A stretch of 64,000 bases of DNA, from assembly GCF_001905795.1 (NCBI RefSeq), contig NZ_LIXJ01000006.1, forward strand, positions 62,001 through 126,000, written 5' to 3'. The notes beneath the pieces were generated by a model. That model saw only the letters and a list, made by a program, of their open reading frames with translations. It made no database searches and was not told the DNA's origin. Position numbers and translations under genes: made by a program. Position 1 is the first letter of the stretch. The number at the start of each line of letters is the position of its first letter. This document shows positions 53,082 to 61,576 of this stretch, piece by piece. The DNA is from Streptomyces sp. CB01580 (GTDB lineage Bacteria; Actinomycetota; Actinomycetes; Streptomycetales; Streptomycetaceae).

Positions 53082-55328
53082 TCAGCCCGGAAGGGCGGGG
53101 ACGTCGAGAGCCGGCACGGTGACGGGGGGTGCGTTCGTTCCGCTCGCCGCGTGCAGCAGGGCACGCACCGGAGCGGCGGCCTTGAGGAGCACCTCGCGGT
53201 ACTCCTCGGCGGGGTCGGAGTCGAGGACGATCGCCCCGCCCGCCCCCACCGACCAGCGGCCGCCCGAGCGGACGGCGGTACGGATGACGATGTTCAGGTC
53301 GGCGCCCCCGGTCAGCCCCAGGTAGCCGATCGAACCCGAGTACAAGCCACGCGCGGCGCCTTCCAGCCGGTCGATGATCTCCATCGTGCGCAGCTTGGGC
53401 GCACCGGTCATGGAGCCGCCCGGGAAGCAGGCGCGGACGCAGTCGATCGCGCCGAGTCCGGGCCGTAACGTGCCGCGGACGGTGGACACCAGCTGATGGA
53501 CCGTCGCGTAGGTCTCCACGTGCATCAGCCTCGGGACGTGCACGCTGCCGATCTCGCACACCCGCCCCAGGTCGTTGCGGAGCAGGTCCACGATCATCAG
53601 GTTTTCGGCCCTGGTCTTGGCGTCGAGGGTCAGTGCCTCGCGCAGCCGGGTGTCCTCGACGGGGTCCGCCGCGCGCGGCGCGGTGCCCTTGATGGGTTTG
53701 CTCTCCACCCGGCCGTCCGGGGCGATCCGCAGGAAGCGCTCCGGGGAGGAACAGACCGCCTCGATGTCACCGAAGTGCAGGAACGCGGCGTACGGTGCCG
53801 GGTTGAGCCGTCGCAGGACGGCGTGCGCGGACAGCCCGTCCGTGTCCACGGGCACGTGCACCGTGTCGGTCAGACAGATCTCGTAGCTCTCGCCCGCGCG
53901 CAGCTCCGCCTGGCAGTGCCGGATGTCGGCCAGGTACCGCTCCTCGCCGCGGGACGGCCGGATCACGGGGAAGCCGCCGGACGGCGGCGCCGGGAGGCCG
54001 CCGTCCCGCGGCAGGGCGGTGAGACGCGCACCCGTCCGCCGCAGCCATGCCTCGGCGCGTGCCCCGTCCGTCCCGTCGTCGCGGGCCAGACACAGCAGAT
54101 ACGTTTCCCCGCGCTCGTGGTCCACGGCGACCAGCCGGTCGGCGAATATCCAGGCGGCGTCGTCCCCCGCCGAGGGCCGTGTCAGCGGCGAACCGCAGTC
54201 GGCGCGCAGTTCATAGCCGAACCAGCCGACATACCCGCATGTGAAGTCGAAGGGCAGTACGGGCGCTTCGACACGGCGTCGGGCCAACTGCGCGCGCAAG
54301 TGGTCGAAGACGGTGCCGGGCACGGTGGTCGTGCCGCCGTGGTCCGTCACCTCGACGTGGCCGGAACCCGCGTGGTAGCGCACGATCTCCGCGAGGGGTC
54401 CTTCGGCGTCCCCCAGGAAGGAGAAGCGTGCGAGTCCGGACTCCACCCGTGAACTGTCCAGCCAGAAGGCGTGGCTCGCACGGGCGAAAAGCGCACGGAA
54501 CAACTCCTCGGTGTCCGGGGCCAGGGGCAGCCTGCGCACGTGCAGACGGAACGGGGGGCGAACGGCCGCCGTGGGTGCCGGACCCGGGGCGGACGGCACC
54601 GGCGATTCCGGGGAAGCCCCCGCATGTCGCGCGCCGCCTCGTCCGCGACCGACAGCGCGGTCGGCGGATCCCGCCGGGCCGCCCACGCCCGACGGCTCGG
54701 CAGGGCTCCTGCGGTGCTCACCCGAGGAGCGCGAGGGGCGCGCCCCCTGATGGGCGCGGACCAGCCGCGCGAAGTTGGCGATGAGCCGCTCGCCGTACTC
54801 CGTGGCCACCGATTCCGGATGGAATTGCACGCCCCAGCGCGGCAGCGACCGATGGCGCACGCCCATCACGACACCGTCCTCGGCCCATGCCGTGGCCTGC
54901 AGCACCTCCGGAAGCGGCTCCTGCACCGCGAGCGAGTGGTAGCGGACGCCGGTGAAGTCCTGGGGGACGAGGGAGAACAGTCCGTCGCCCAGATGTCTGA
55001 TCGTGCTGAGGTGGCCGTGCCGGGGCGCGGGCGCGGGGCTCACACGCGCGCCCGCGGCCAGGGCTATCGCCTGATGGCCCAGGCAGACCCCGAGAACGGG
55101 CAACGACGGACCGGTCAGCAGGCCCGCCGCGAGCCCGAGGTCACGGTCCCGCCCCGGGTGTCCGGGCCCCGGGGAGACGACCAGGGCGTCGAAGTCCTCC
55201 GGGTCGAGCCACCGCAGCGCCGCGGCGTCGTTGCGCAGCACCACGGGTTCGGTGCCGGTCGTGCGGGCGATCAGCTGGAAGAGGTTGTGACTGTAGGAGT
55301 CGTGGTTGTCCACGAGCAGTGTGCGCAT
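53082..55328 (-). CDS. pabAB: aminodeoxychorismate synthase, PabA-PabB fusion
   Basis: 748 aa from ATG 55328. The glutamine amidotransferase part (1-195) has MRTLLVDNHDSYSHNLFQLI, the nucleophile LGVCLGHQAIAL and FHPESVA. A Ser/Pro/Ala-rich linker (195-285) joins the chorismate-binding part, which shows PIKGTAPR, LMIVDLLRNDLGRV, CFPGGSMTGAPKLRTMEII and AGGAIVLDSDPAEEY. The Lys in PIKGT separates aminodeoxychorismate synthases from anthranilate synthases (PIAGT). The product is 4-amino-4-deoxychorismate, precursor of p-aminobenzoate or p-aminophenylalanine. No lyase gene is visible in the window. A TTA codon at 53466-53468 implies bldA control. In many Streptomyces antibiotic clusters this fusion supplies a PABA unit. 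Confidence 0.93.
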   Translation of the reverse strand: MRTLLVDNHDSYSHNLFQLIARTTGTEPVVLRNDAAALRWLDPEDFDALVVSPGPGHPGRDRDLGLAAGLLTGPSLPVLGVCLGHQAIALAAGARVSPAPAPRHGHLSTIRHLGDGLFSLVPQDFTGVRYHSLAVQEPLPEVLQATAWAEDGVVMGVRHRSLPRWGVQFHPESVATEYGERLIANFARLVRAHQGARPSRSSGEHRRSPAEPSGVGGPAGSADRAVGRGRGGARHAGASPESPVPSAPGPAPTAAVRPPFRLHVRRLPLAPDTEELFRALFARASHAFWLDSSRVESGLARFSFLGDAEGPLAEIVRYHAGSGHVEVTDHGGTTTVPGTVFDHLRAQLARRRVEAPVLPFDFTCGYVGWFGYELRADCGSPLTRPSAGDDAAWIFADRLVAVDHERGETYLLCLARDDGTDGARAEAWLRRTGARLTALPRDGGLPAPPSGGFPVIRPSRGEERYLADIRHCQAELRAGESYEICLTDTVHVPVDTDGLSAHAVLRRLNPAPYAAFLHFGDIEAVCSSPERFLRIAPDGRVESKPIKGTAPRAADPVEDTRLREALTLDAKTRAENLMIVDLLRNDLGRVCEIGSVHVPRLMHVETYATVHQLVSTVRGTLRPGLGAIDCVRACFPGGSMTGAPKLRTMEIIDRLEGAARGLYSGSIGYLGLTGGADLNIVIRTAVRSGGRWSVGAGGAIVLDSDPAEEYREVLLKAAAPVRALLHAASGTNAPPVTVPALDVPALPG

Positions 55329-55380
55329 GGGGGCTCCAGGACGGGCGTCGGACGGGATGCCGGAAGGGGGCGGGTGGTGC

Positions 55381-56118
55381 TCAGTGACCCATGGCCAGCC
55401 CCCCGTCGACGGGGATGACGGCGCCGGTGACGTAACCGGCCGGCTCGGAGGCCAGGAAGGCCACGACGGCGGCGATCTCCTCGGGACGTCCGGCCCGGCC
55501 GAGTGGAGTGGCGGCCAGGATCGCGGCGCGTCGGCGCGGTGGCAGGTCCGAGGTGAGCGCCGTGTCGACGAACCCGGGCAGGACCACGTTGCAGGTGACA
55601 CCGTGGGGACCCAGCTCCCGTGCGGCGCTGCGGGACAGCCCGACCAGACCGGCCTTGGCCGCCGCGTAGGCGGCCTGCCCGGTGGTGCCGAGCACCGCTG
55701 CGACGGACGAGACGAACACGAGCCGGCCCCACTCGCGCTCGGCCATGGTGGACACCGCCCGCCGCGCGATCCGCCAGGACCCGGTGAGGTTGGCGTCGGT
55801 CACCTGCCGGAAGGCCGTCTCGCTGGTGCGCTGGAGCAGCCCGTCGTCGCGGACGCCGACGCTCGCGACGACGATCTCCACAGGCCCCTGGCGGGCCTCC
55901 GTGCGGGCGAAGGCGGCGTCCACCTGGCCGGTGTCGGTCACGTCGCAGCGCACCGCCGGAAAGCCCGCCGGTCCCGCCCCGCCCGTGGTTACGCCGCGGG
56001 CGGCGACGGTCACCCGGTGGCCCTGGTCCGCCAGGGCGCGCGCGACGGCCAGGCCGATGCCCCGGCTTCCGCCGAACACCAGGGCGGAGCGGCCCGACGT
56101 GCGGTCACCTCCGGTCAC
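55381..56118 (-). CDS. FabG-like 3-ketoacyl reductase (SDR)
   Basis: 245 aa from GTG 56118, overlapping the stop of the malonyltransferase gene (GTGA). SALVFGGSRGIGLAVARALA (NADPH motif), NLTGSWRIARRAVS, VFVSSVAAVLGTTGQAAYAA with YAAAKAG (Ser-Tyr-Lys), GVTCNVVLPGFVDTALTSDL and the terminal GYVTGAVIPVDGGLAMGH are all as in FabG. It should reduce beta-ketoacyl-ACP, giving the reductive step of a fatty-acid or polyketide chain. A dehydratase or enoyl reductase is not seen in the window. Confidence 0.9.
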   Translation of the reverse strand: MTGGDRTSGRSALVFGGSRGIGLAVARALADQGHRVTVAARGVTTGGAGPAGFPAVRCDVTDTGQVDAAFARTEARQGPVEIVVASVGVRDDGLLQRTSETAFRQVTDANLTGSWRIARRAVSTMAEREWGRLVFVSSVAAVLGTTGQAAYAAAKAGLVGLSRSAARELGPHGVTCNVVLPGFVDTALTSDLPPRRRAAILAATPLGRAGRPEEIAAVVAFLASEPAGYVTGAVIPVDGGLAMGH

Positions 56119-57086
56119 GGCAGGGGCACCGCCTTCTCGAGCGGATGCATGAAGTTCAGCGCGACCGGGGCGAGCTCCGGGTGCAGGGCGGCGGCCCGTG
56201 CCATGACCTGGCCGGGGCCGGAGTCCAGGACGGTGGTGACGCCCGAGGAGACGAGGGCGCGCATGGCGTCGTTCCACCGCACCGGAACGGCGAGCTGTTC
56301 CAGGAGGTCCGTGCGCAGCGCGTCCACCTCCCAGGAGATCCGTCCGGTGCTGTTGAGCAGGAGCGGAACGGCCGGCGGTGACAGCGGCACCGCGGCCAGT
56401 CCGGGCCGCAGCGCCTGCTGGACGGGTTCCATCAGCGGGGAGTGCGACGCCACACCGGCGGACAGCTCCTTCACCCGCGCGTCGTCCGCCGCTCCGGCCC
56501 GACCGCCGACCCAGCGCACGGCGGCCGCGTCACCGGAGACCACGGTCTGTTGCGGACCGTTGAAGCAGGCAGCCACCACCACGCCGTGCTCCGGAGGGCA
56601 TGCGGCGCACCACTCGGAGACCTGCTCGGGCGACACCCCTGCCAAGGACGTCATCAGCGCGGGCCGCGCCCGCGTCTGCTCACTCATGAGCCGCGCCCGC
56701 CGGGCCACCAGGCGCAGGGCGTCGTCGAAGTCCAGGGCACCCGCCACGACGAGTGCGGCGAAGTGCCCCAGGCTGTGGCCACCGACGACGGCCGGTGGCG
56801 CCCACCGGTCGCCCAGGTGCCGACGGAGCGCGGCCGTCGCCGCCAGCGAGGTGGCGACGATCGCGGGGTGGGATATCTCCGCGGTGGCGAGTTCGGCGGG
56901 TTTGCCCTCCCGGCAGAGGCGGACGAGGTCGAGCCCGGTGGCCTTCGCCGCCCTCTCCAGCACGTCCCGCGCGCAGTCGAAGGAACGGCACAGCCGCCGC
57001 GCCATGGAAGGGAGCTGCGATCCCGCACCGGGCAGGAGCAGCGCGTACCGGCCGTGGGACACGGCGTCGAGCACGGTGGTCGTCAC
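56115..57086 (-). CDS. malonyl-CoA:ACP acyltransferase (FabD-like)
   Basis: 323 aa from GTG 57086 in a GTGA overlap with the ligase gene. It has the FabD fold: YALLLPGAGSQLPSMARRLC, VVGGHSLGHFAALVVAGAL with nucleophile Ser105, LVARRARLMSEQTRARPALM (Arg for the carboxylate), FNGPQQTVVSGDAAAV and LSAGVASHSPLM with the catalytic His. The substrate is probably malonyl-CoA, loaded onto the cluster ACP. Fatty acid synthesis has its own FabD, so this copy is pathway-specific. All catalytic residues are present. Confidence 0.9.
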   Translation of the reverse strand: MTTTVLDAVSHGRYALLLPGAGSQLPSMARRLCRSFDCARDVLERAAKATGLDLVRLCREGKPAELATAEISHPAIVATSLAATAALRRHLGDRWAPPAVVGGHSLGHFAALVVAGALDFDDALRLVARRARLMSEQTRARPALMTSLAGVSPEQVSEWCAACPPEHGVVVAACFNGPQQTVVSGDAAAVRWVGGRAGAADDARVKELSAGVASHSPLMEPVQQALRPGLAAVPLSPPAVPLLLNSTGRISWEVDALRTDLLEQLAVPVRWNDAMRALVSSGVTTVLDSGPGQVMARAAALHPELAPVALNFMHPLEKAVPLP

Positions 57087-58543
57087 GGGGCGTCCTCCTG
57101 TCCACGGGTCTGTACCGCCTCCTGCCACAGCCGGGCGGCGTGCACCTTTCCCGTCCCGGTCCGGGGCAGCGCCTCCCGCAGGTGGAAACGGGTGGGGACC
57201 TTGTACGAGGAGAGGGCGCGCGCCACGTGCCGGCGCAGGCCGGACTCGGTGACCCCCTCCTCGACGGCGACGAAGGCCGCGAACCGGTCGCCGTGTCCGG
57301 CGCTGCCCTCGGGCGGCGCGGCGACCCAGCACTCGCGGACGCCGGGCACCCGCAGGACGGCCCGCTGGACCTCGTCGGGGTCGACCTTGCGGCCCGCGAC
57401 CGAGATGCGCCGCGTGGTGCGGCCCTCCACGACGACGTACTCGGGGGAGGGCAGCCGCCCGGTGTCACCGGTGCGGAACCAGCCGTCGGCGAGGGAAGCG
57501 GCGGTCAGTTCGGGCAGTCCCCAGTAGGTGACGGGACCGGCACCGGCCTGGCGAAGGTGCAGCTCCCCCGAGACGTCCGGGCCCGGCGCGGCGAGCCACG
57601 TGCCGTCCGCGGCGCGCAGGCGGGCCGTGACACCGGGCAGCAGGCGCAGCGGTCCGCCCGGGGCACCGGTGGTGTACGCGATCTGGCCGAACTCGGTGGA
57701 TCCGTACTGGTCGCGCAACGGCACGCCGGTGGCGGCGTGCCAGTCCTCCGCCAGCGCGCCGGGCAGCGGCTCGCCGGCGCTGACGCAGATCCGCAGGGCG
57801 GACGGTGCGGGCGGCTCGCCGCTGTCGAGCACGGCCCGGTAGAGGAACGGAACGCTCTGCACCACGGTGGCGCGGCTGTCACGGAGGAGCCGGGCCAACG
57901 CCATGGGCGCGGCCGGATGCGGGGCCAGCACCAGGGTGCAGCCGGTGACCAGCGCCGGCAGCACGGCCACGCCGAACGCGTAGGCGTGGTGCACGGGGGT
58001 CGTGCACAGGAGGCGGTCGCCCTCGCGGTAGCCGGCGAGCGCGGCGAAGTCCGCCGCGTTCGTGAGGGCCGTGTGCCACCGCTTGCGCACCACTTTCGGC
58101 AGTCCGCCGGTGCCCGAGGTCACCAGGCCCAGGTGGGGAGCCGGTGCCGGCCCGCCGGACGCGGGGGCCTCGGCGCCGACGGGGCCGTCCGCGTGGTCGG
58201 CGGGCGACGGCGTGTGCCATCCGGTCAGCCCGGCCAGCGCCGCCACCTGGTCCCGTTCGGCGGCAGTGGCCCGGCCGTCGTACAGGACGACCTCTCGTCC
58301 CTCGGCGGTCGCCGCCAGCAGCGCGACGAGGGTGTCGGGATCATTGCGCGCCAGTATCCCGAGCCGGGCCCCGGGTGTCTGACCGCCCCGGCGCAGCCGG
58401 GCCCTGGCACGCTGCACCCGGTCGGCGAGTCCGGCCCATGTGACGGTGGTGCCCCGGTGCTCCACCGCGGGCCGCACAGGCGTGGCCGCGGCCCGTGCCG
58501 CGAGCAGGCCCGGCAGGGTGTCGTGAGGCACGACTGCGCTCAT
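57083..58543 (-). CDS. acyl/aryl-AMP ligase (ANL superfamily)
   Basis: 486 aa from ATG 58543 (ATGA overlap with the gene above). ANL core motifs: LGLVTSGTGGLPKVVRKRW (P-loop), HHAYAFGVAVLPALVTGCTL, LRDQYGSTEFGQIAYTTGAP, GWFRTGDTGRLPS, GRKVDPDEVQRAV and the C-terminal lysine LPRTGTGKVHAARLWQ. The P-loop is T-S-G-T-G-G rather than the commoner TSGTTG. It probably activates a starter acid, such as p-aminobenzoate, for transfer to the ACP, as expected for a cluster with an aminodeoxychorismate synthase and a stand-alone ACP. The substrate is inferred only from context. Confidence 0.88.
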   Translation of the reverse strand: MSAVVPHDTLPGLLAARAAATPVRPAVEHRGTTVTWAGLADRVQRARARLRRGGQTPGARLGILARNDPDTLVALLAATAEGREVVLYDGRATAAERDQVAALAGLTGWHTPSPADHADGPVGAEAPASGGPAPAPHLGLVTSGTGGLPKVVRKRWHTALTNAADFAALAGYREGDRLLCTTPVHHAYAFGVAVLPALVTGCTLVLAPHPAAPMALARLLRDSRATVVQSVPFLYRAVLDSGEPPAPSALRICVSAGEPLPGALAEDWHAATGVPLRDQYGSTEFGQIAYTTGAPGGPLRLLPGVTARLRAADGTWLAAPGPDVSGELHLRQAGAGPVTYWGLPELTAASLADGWFRTGDTGRLPSPEYVVVEGRTTRRISVAGRKVDPDEVQRAVLRVPGVRECWVAAPPEGSAGHGDRFAAFVAVEEGVTESGLRRHVARALSSYKVPTRFHLREALPRTGTGKVHAARLWQEAVQTRGQEDAP

Positions 58544-59286
58544 GCGGTGCCTCCCGGGCGGAGGACGAGGAGCGAGCCGCCCCCGCGAAGCTCGGCAGGC
58601 TCGGCGGGACGTCGGTGGTGCCAGTCGGCCAGGGCGGCGAACGCCTCGCTGGGGTCGGTCCGCTCGTGGTCCGCGTCGTTCGCGTCCTGCACGGCGGGGT
58701 GGCTGCCGCCCGGGCGCCAGCCGCCGACCTCCCCCCAGCCGCCGGCACCGTCCAGCACCACGGCGGCGGTGCGCAGGCGTACCGGTCCGGTGTCCCGAGG
58801 ATCTTCGGGCGGCGGCCAGTGCGCGGCGGTCACCAGGACCCGGCGCAGCCGGCCCGATGCGATCGTGGCGGCGGCGTACCCCAGGGCGTCGACCCCGCTG
58901 GAGGCTCCGGTCAGGGTGACCGCGGTGCCGTCCAGGCCGAGCTCGATGCACAGCCGCCCGGTCAGCGAGTGGGCCGAGTAGTGCAGGAAGCACTCCGGAG
59001 CGAGCCAGCGGGGTCCGTGGGAGTCCAGGACCTCGGCGATGTACGCGGAGGTGGCGGAGGTGGCCCGGCGGGAGGCGGTGACACAGCCCAGTGCGTGCGC
59101 CTTGTCGGGGGCGATGCCCGCGGCGGCCAGCGCCTCCCGTGCGGCGGCAAGGAGCTCGGGGCCCAGCACGTCACGCACGGCGAGTGGCATCCGGGGGAGG
59201 TCGGCCGTCTCGCTCGGCATGCGGGGGAACTCCCGCTCGGTCAGGCGCACGGCGGTCGCGGCGATCCGCGCGGTCTCACGCGTCAC
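58540..59286 (-). CDS. short ketosynthase-like (chain-length-factor-type) protein without Cys
   Basis: 248 aa: ALGCVTASRRATSATSAYIA, FLHYSAHSLTGRLCIELGLD, VTLTGASSGVDALGYAAATI and RVLVTAAHWPPPEDPRD follow the N-terminal half of the thiolase fold. At the position of the ketosynthase Cys the protein has GASSG (Ala128), so it cannot condense by itself. Length and content resemble the short chain length factors found in aryl-polyene-type type II systems. It overlaps the full ketosynthase gene by 11 bases, so the two probably form a heterodimer. Confidence 0.78.
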   Translation of the reverse strand: MTRETARIAATAVRLTEREFPRMPSETADLPRMPLAVRDVLGPELLAAAREALAAAGIAPDKAHALGCVTASRRATSATSAYIAEVLDSHGPRWLAPECFLHYSAHSLTGRLCIELGLDGTAVTLTGASSGVDALGYAAATIASGRLRRVLVTAAHWPPPEDPRDTGPVRLRTAAVVLDGAGGWGEVGGWRPGGSHPAVQDANDADHERTDPSEAFAALADWHHRRPAEPAELRGGGSLLVLRPGGTA

Positions 59287-60436
59287 GGCCGAACACCACC
59301 GCGACGTTGGAGCCGCCCAGACCGCACGAGAGGGTGAGCGCCGCCTGCGGGGGCCGGTCGGGCTGCTCGTCCCCCAGGTTCAGGTGGTCCCAGCGCGGGT
59401 CGCGGTCCTGCAGGCCGAGCGTCGGCAGCACCTCTCCGCGCAGCAGGGTCAGTACGGTCACGATGGCCTCCACTGTGCCTGCGGCGCCCTGGCAGTGGCC
59501 GAGCGCCGCCTTGCTGCTGACGACGGGGATGCGGGGGAGGCGGTCGCCCAACACGTCCGCCAGCGCGCGCAGTTCCGCCACGTCCCCGTGCCGGGTGCCG
59601 GCGGCGTGCGCGTTCACGTATCCGATCTCCTCGGGCTGGGTACGGGCGTCCGCCAGGGCCCGCCGCATCGCCTTGGCGACGCCCTCGAAATCCGGCCGGG
59701 CGGCCTGGCTCGCCTCATTGCTGCTGCCCCAGCCGCGCAGGTGGGCGAGCGGTCGGTCCGCAGTGCGCTCCAGCACGACGGTGGCGGCGCACTCGGAGAT
59801 CCGGATGCCGGAGCGGCGCGCGGCGAACGGGCGGCAGCCGCCGGGGCTGAGCGTGCGCAGCGAGGCCAGGCCCTGGAAGGCGGTCTCCGTGATGGTGTCC
59901 ACCCCGCACACCAGCACCCGGTCGGCGAGGCCGTCGCGCAACAGGTCCGCGCCGACCCCGAGAGCGGTGGCGCCCGCGGCGCTGGCGTTGCCCACCTGCA
60001 CCACCGGTCCGTCCCACGCGGGAGGGGCGTACGGGCTCCAGGCGGCCCCCGCGGCCGGAGCGCGTCCCTCGTGCCACGCCCGCCAGGCGGCGGCGGACGG
60101 GAAGCCGCCGCTGTCGGTGGTGCCCAGCACCAGGGCGGTGCGGCCGACGCGGGCCCGGCCGGTGCGCGCCTCGGCGTCGTTCAGGGCCTCGTCCGTCGAC
60201 CGGTGCAACAGGTACGGCAGCCGGGCCGGGTGCCCGGGCGGCGGGGCCCCGCGTCCGGTCGCCTCCTCGGGCACCAGGCCGACCAGGTGCGCGCCGGTAC
60301 GGGAGACGTCGAAGTGCTCCACCGGCCGGAAGGCGACCTCGCCGCCCCCGCACGCCCGCCACAGGGCGTCGAGACCGGCGCCACCGGGCGAGAGCACCCC
60401 GAGTCCGGTCACGACGACGGAGGAGGGGGCGCTCAT
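59276..60436 (-). CDS. beta-ketoacyl synthase homologue with Ser in place of the active Cys
   Basis: 386 aa from ATG 60436 (ATGA overlap with the ACP gene). It is clearly KAS I/II-like: VVVTGLGVLSPGGAGLDALW, VVQVGNASAAGATALGVGAD, GYVNAHAAGTRHGDVAELRA, PVVSSKAALGHCQGAAGTVE and CGLGGSNVAVVFG. The two His and the Lys are present, but the nucleophile is Ser152 (AGC, 59981-59983), where the family has Cys (xxACxSG). Also GEGA is replaced by SECA. It may act as an acyltransferase-like enzyme, a starter-unit specificity factor, or a decarboxylating or priming partner, or it may rely on a Cys ketosynthase to the right of the window. Confidence 0.88.
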   Translation of the reverse strand: MSAPSSVVVTGLGVLSPGGAGLDALWRACGGGEVAFRPVEHFDVSRTGAHLVGLVPEEATGRGAPPPGHPARLPYLLHRSTDEALNDAEARTGRARVGRTALVLGTTDSGGFPSAAAWRAWHEGRAPAAGAAWSPYAPPAWDGPVVQVGNASAAGATALGVGADLLRDGLADRVLVCGVDTITETAFQGLASLRTLSPGGCRPFAARRSGIRISECAATVVLERTADRPLAHLRGWGSSNEASQAARPDFEGVAKAMRRALADARTQPEEIGYVNAHAAGTRHGDVAELRALADVLGDRLPRIPVVSSKAALGHCQGAAGTVEAIVTVLTLLRGEVLPTLGLQDRDPRWDHLNLGDEQPDRPPQAALTLSCGLGGSNVAVVFGRDA

Positions 60437-60726
60437 CGGGCCTCCCCGGGAAGCCGGCCGTGCTCGGACAGGTGGCGGACGAGGGCGCCGACCGAGTCCG
60501 CGACGTCCCACAGCTCGCCGTCGGCGATCCGCTCGACGGCGCACTCCCGCTCCAGCGTGGCCAGCACGGTCACGATGTCCAGCGAGTCGATGCCGAGTTC
60601 GAAGAACTTGTCCTCCCGGGTGATGCTCCGGGCCAGATCCCTGCCGACCCGTTCGGCCAGTCGCTCGCGGACCAGGTCTTCCAGCGCGGCGGTGGGTGCC
60701 GCCGGGCCGTCGTCGGTGTGCCGCAT
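60433..60726 (-). CDS. acyl carrier protein
   Basis: 97 aa: LEDLVRERLAERVGRDLARS, then EDKFFELGIDSLDIVTVLAT with the phosphopantetheine Ser48 in DSL, and the helix-3 region ERIADGELWDVADSVGALVR. Length and motif are normal for a type II carrier protein. It stands between the phosphopantetheinyl transferase and the ketosynthase genes, the proteins that activate and use it. The ligase probably loads the starter, and the malonyltransferase the extender. Confidence 0.92.
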   Translation of the reverse strand: MRHTDDGPAAPTAALEDLVRERLAERVGRDLARSITREDKFFELGIDSLDIVTVLATLERECAVERIADGELWDVADSVGALVRHLSEHGRLPGEAR

Positions 60727-60784
60727 CCGTGTCCTCTCGTGTGCGCAACCACCACCGCCGTGTCGGCGGAAGGCGGGCGGTGCC

Positions 60785-61576
60785 TCAGCCGATCGGCGTG
60801 CCGGCCGTCAGATCCGTACGTGCGTGCGTGTGCACGCGTGTGCCGTGCCGGACCGTCACGGCCGCGGCGTAGCCCGGGGCGCGAGCCGGGACGGTGCGCA
60901 CCGACCAGCCCGCCAGTTCCTCCGGGCCGACCACGGTCACCCGGCCCGTGGTGTCGACCCGCGCGTCCATACGGGCCAGTGCGTGACCGAGTCCGGTGCC
61001 GGTGGCCTTCGCGTACGACTCGGCGCTCGTCCAGACCCGTAGCAGGACGGCCTGCCGCACCGACGCGGACAGCCGGGTGAGCCGGCCGCTCTGCTCCGGG
61101 CCGAACAGCCGGGGGGCCAGCGTCTCGATCTCCGCTGCGCGGTCCGCGGTCTCCACGTCCACCCCCACCGGCCCGGCCCCGCGCCCCAGCGCCACCGCGG
61201 CCAGGACCCCTGAGTGCGCGATCGACACGGTCCACTCCGCGCCGCCGGCCCCGGCGAGCCGCACCGGGCCGTGGCCGGCTTCTCCGCAGGCCGGGCAGCG
61301 CGCCGCGAGGGCGACGCACCCCGGCGGTACCCCGAGACGTCCGGACAGCGCCGAGCGCAGCAGTCCGCGTGCCACGGTGAACCGGGCGGCGGCCCGCTCC
61401 GCCAGCAGGCCGGCCCGTTCGCGCTCGGCGGCGTCGAGGAGCCCGGCGCAGCGGCGGACGGCCTCGGGAGTCACCAGCGCCTGGTACACGCAGACCTCCC
61501 GGCCGTCCGGGACCGTGGCGCCGGGGTCCGTCCGCGTCCCGGAGCGCGGCGACGGGGCGGGGGCCGCACCGGTCAT
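60785..61576 (-). CDS. 4'-phosphopantetheinyl transferase (Sfp-type)
   Basis: 263 aa from ATG 61576 (ATGA overlap with the kinase gene). The Sfp-like motifs are WTVSIAHSGVLAAVALGRGA, GPVGVDVETADRAAEIETLA (metal-binding D-x-E) and LRVWTSAESYAKATGTGLGH (WTxxExxxKA). A CPACGEAGHG element at about 95-104 is a frequent zinc-like addition in this group. It converts apo-ACP to holo-ACP with coenzyme A and probably serves the neighbouring ACP. Confidence 0.9.
   Translation of the reverse strand: MTGAAPAPSPRSGTRTDPGATVPDGREVCVYQALVTPEAVRRCAGLLDAAERERAGLLAERAAARFTVARGLLRSALSGRLGVPPGCVALAARCPACGEAGHGPVRLAGAGGAEWTVSIAHSGVLAAVALGRGAGPVGVDVETADRAAEIETLAPRLFGPEQSGRLTRLSASVRQAVLLRVWTSAESYAKATGTGLGHALARMDARVDTTGRVTVVGPEELAGWSVRTVPARAPGYAAAVTVRHGTRVHTHARTDLTAGTPIG

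Noticed and set aside
53082..55328. anthranilate synthase instead of aminodeoxychorismate synthase
   Set aside because: The PIKGT lysine motif and the PabA-PabB fusion order favour aminodeoxychorismate synthase.
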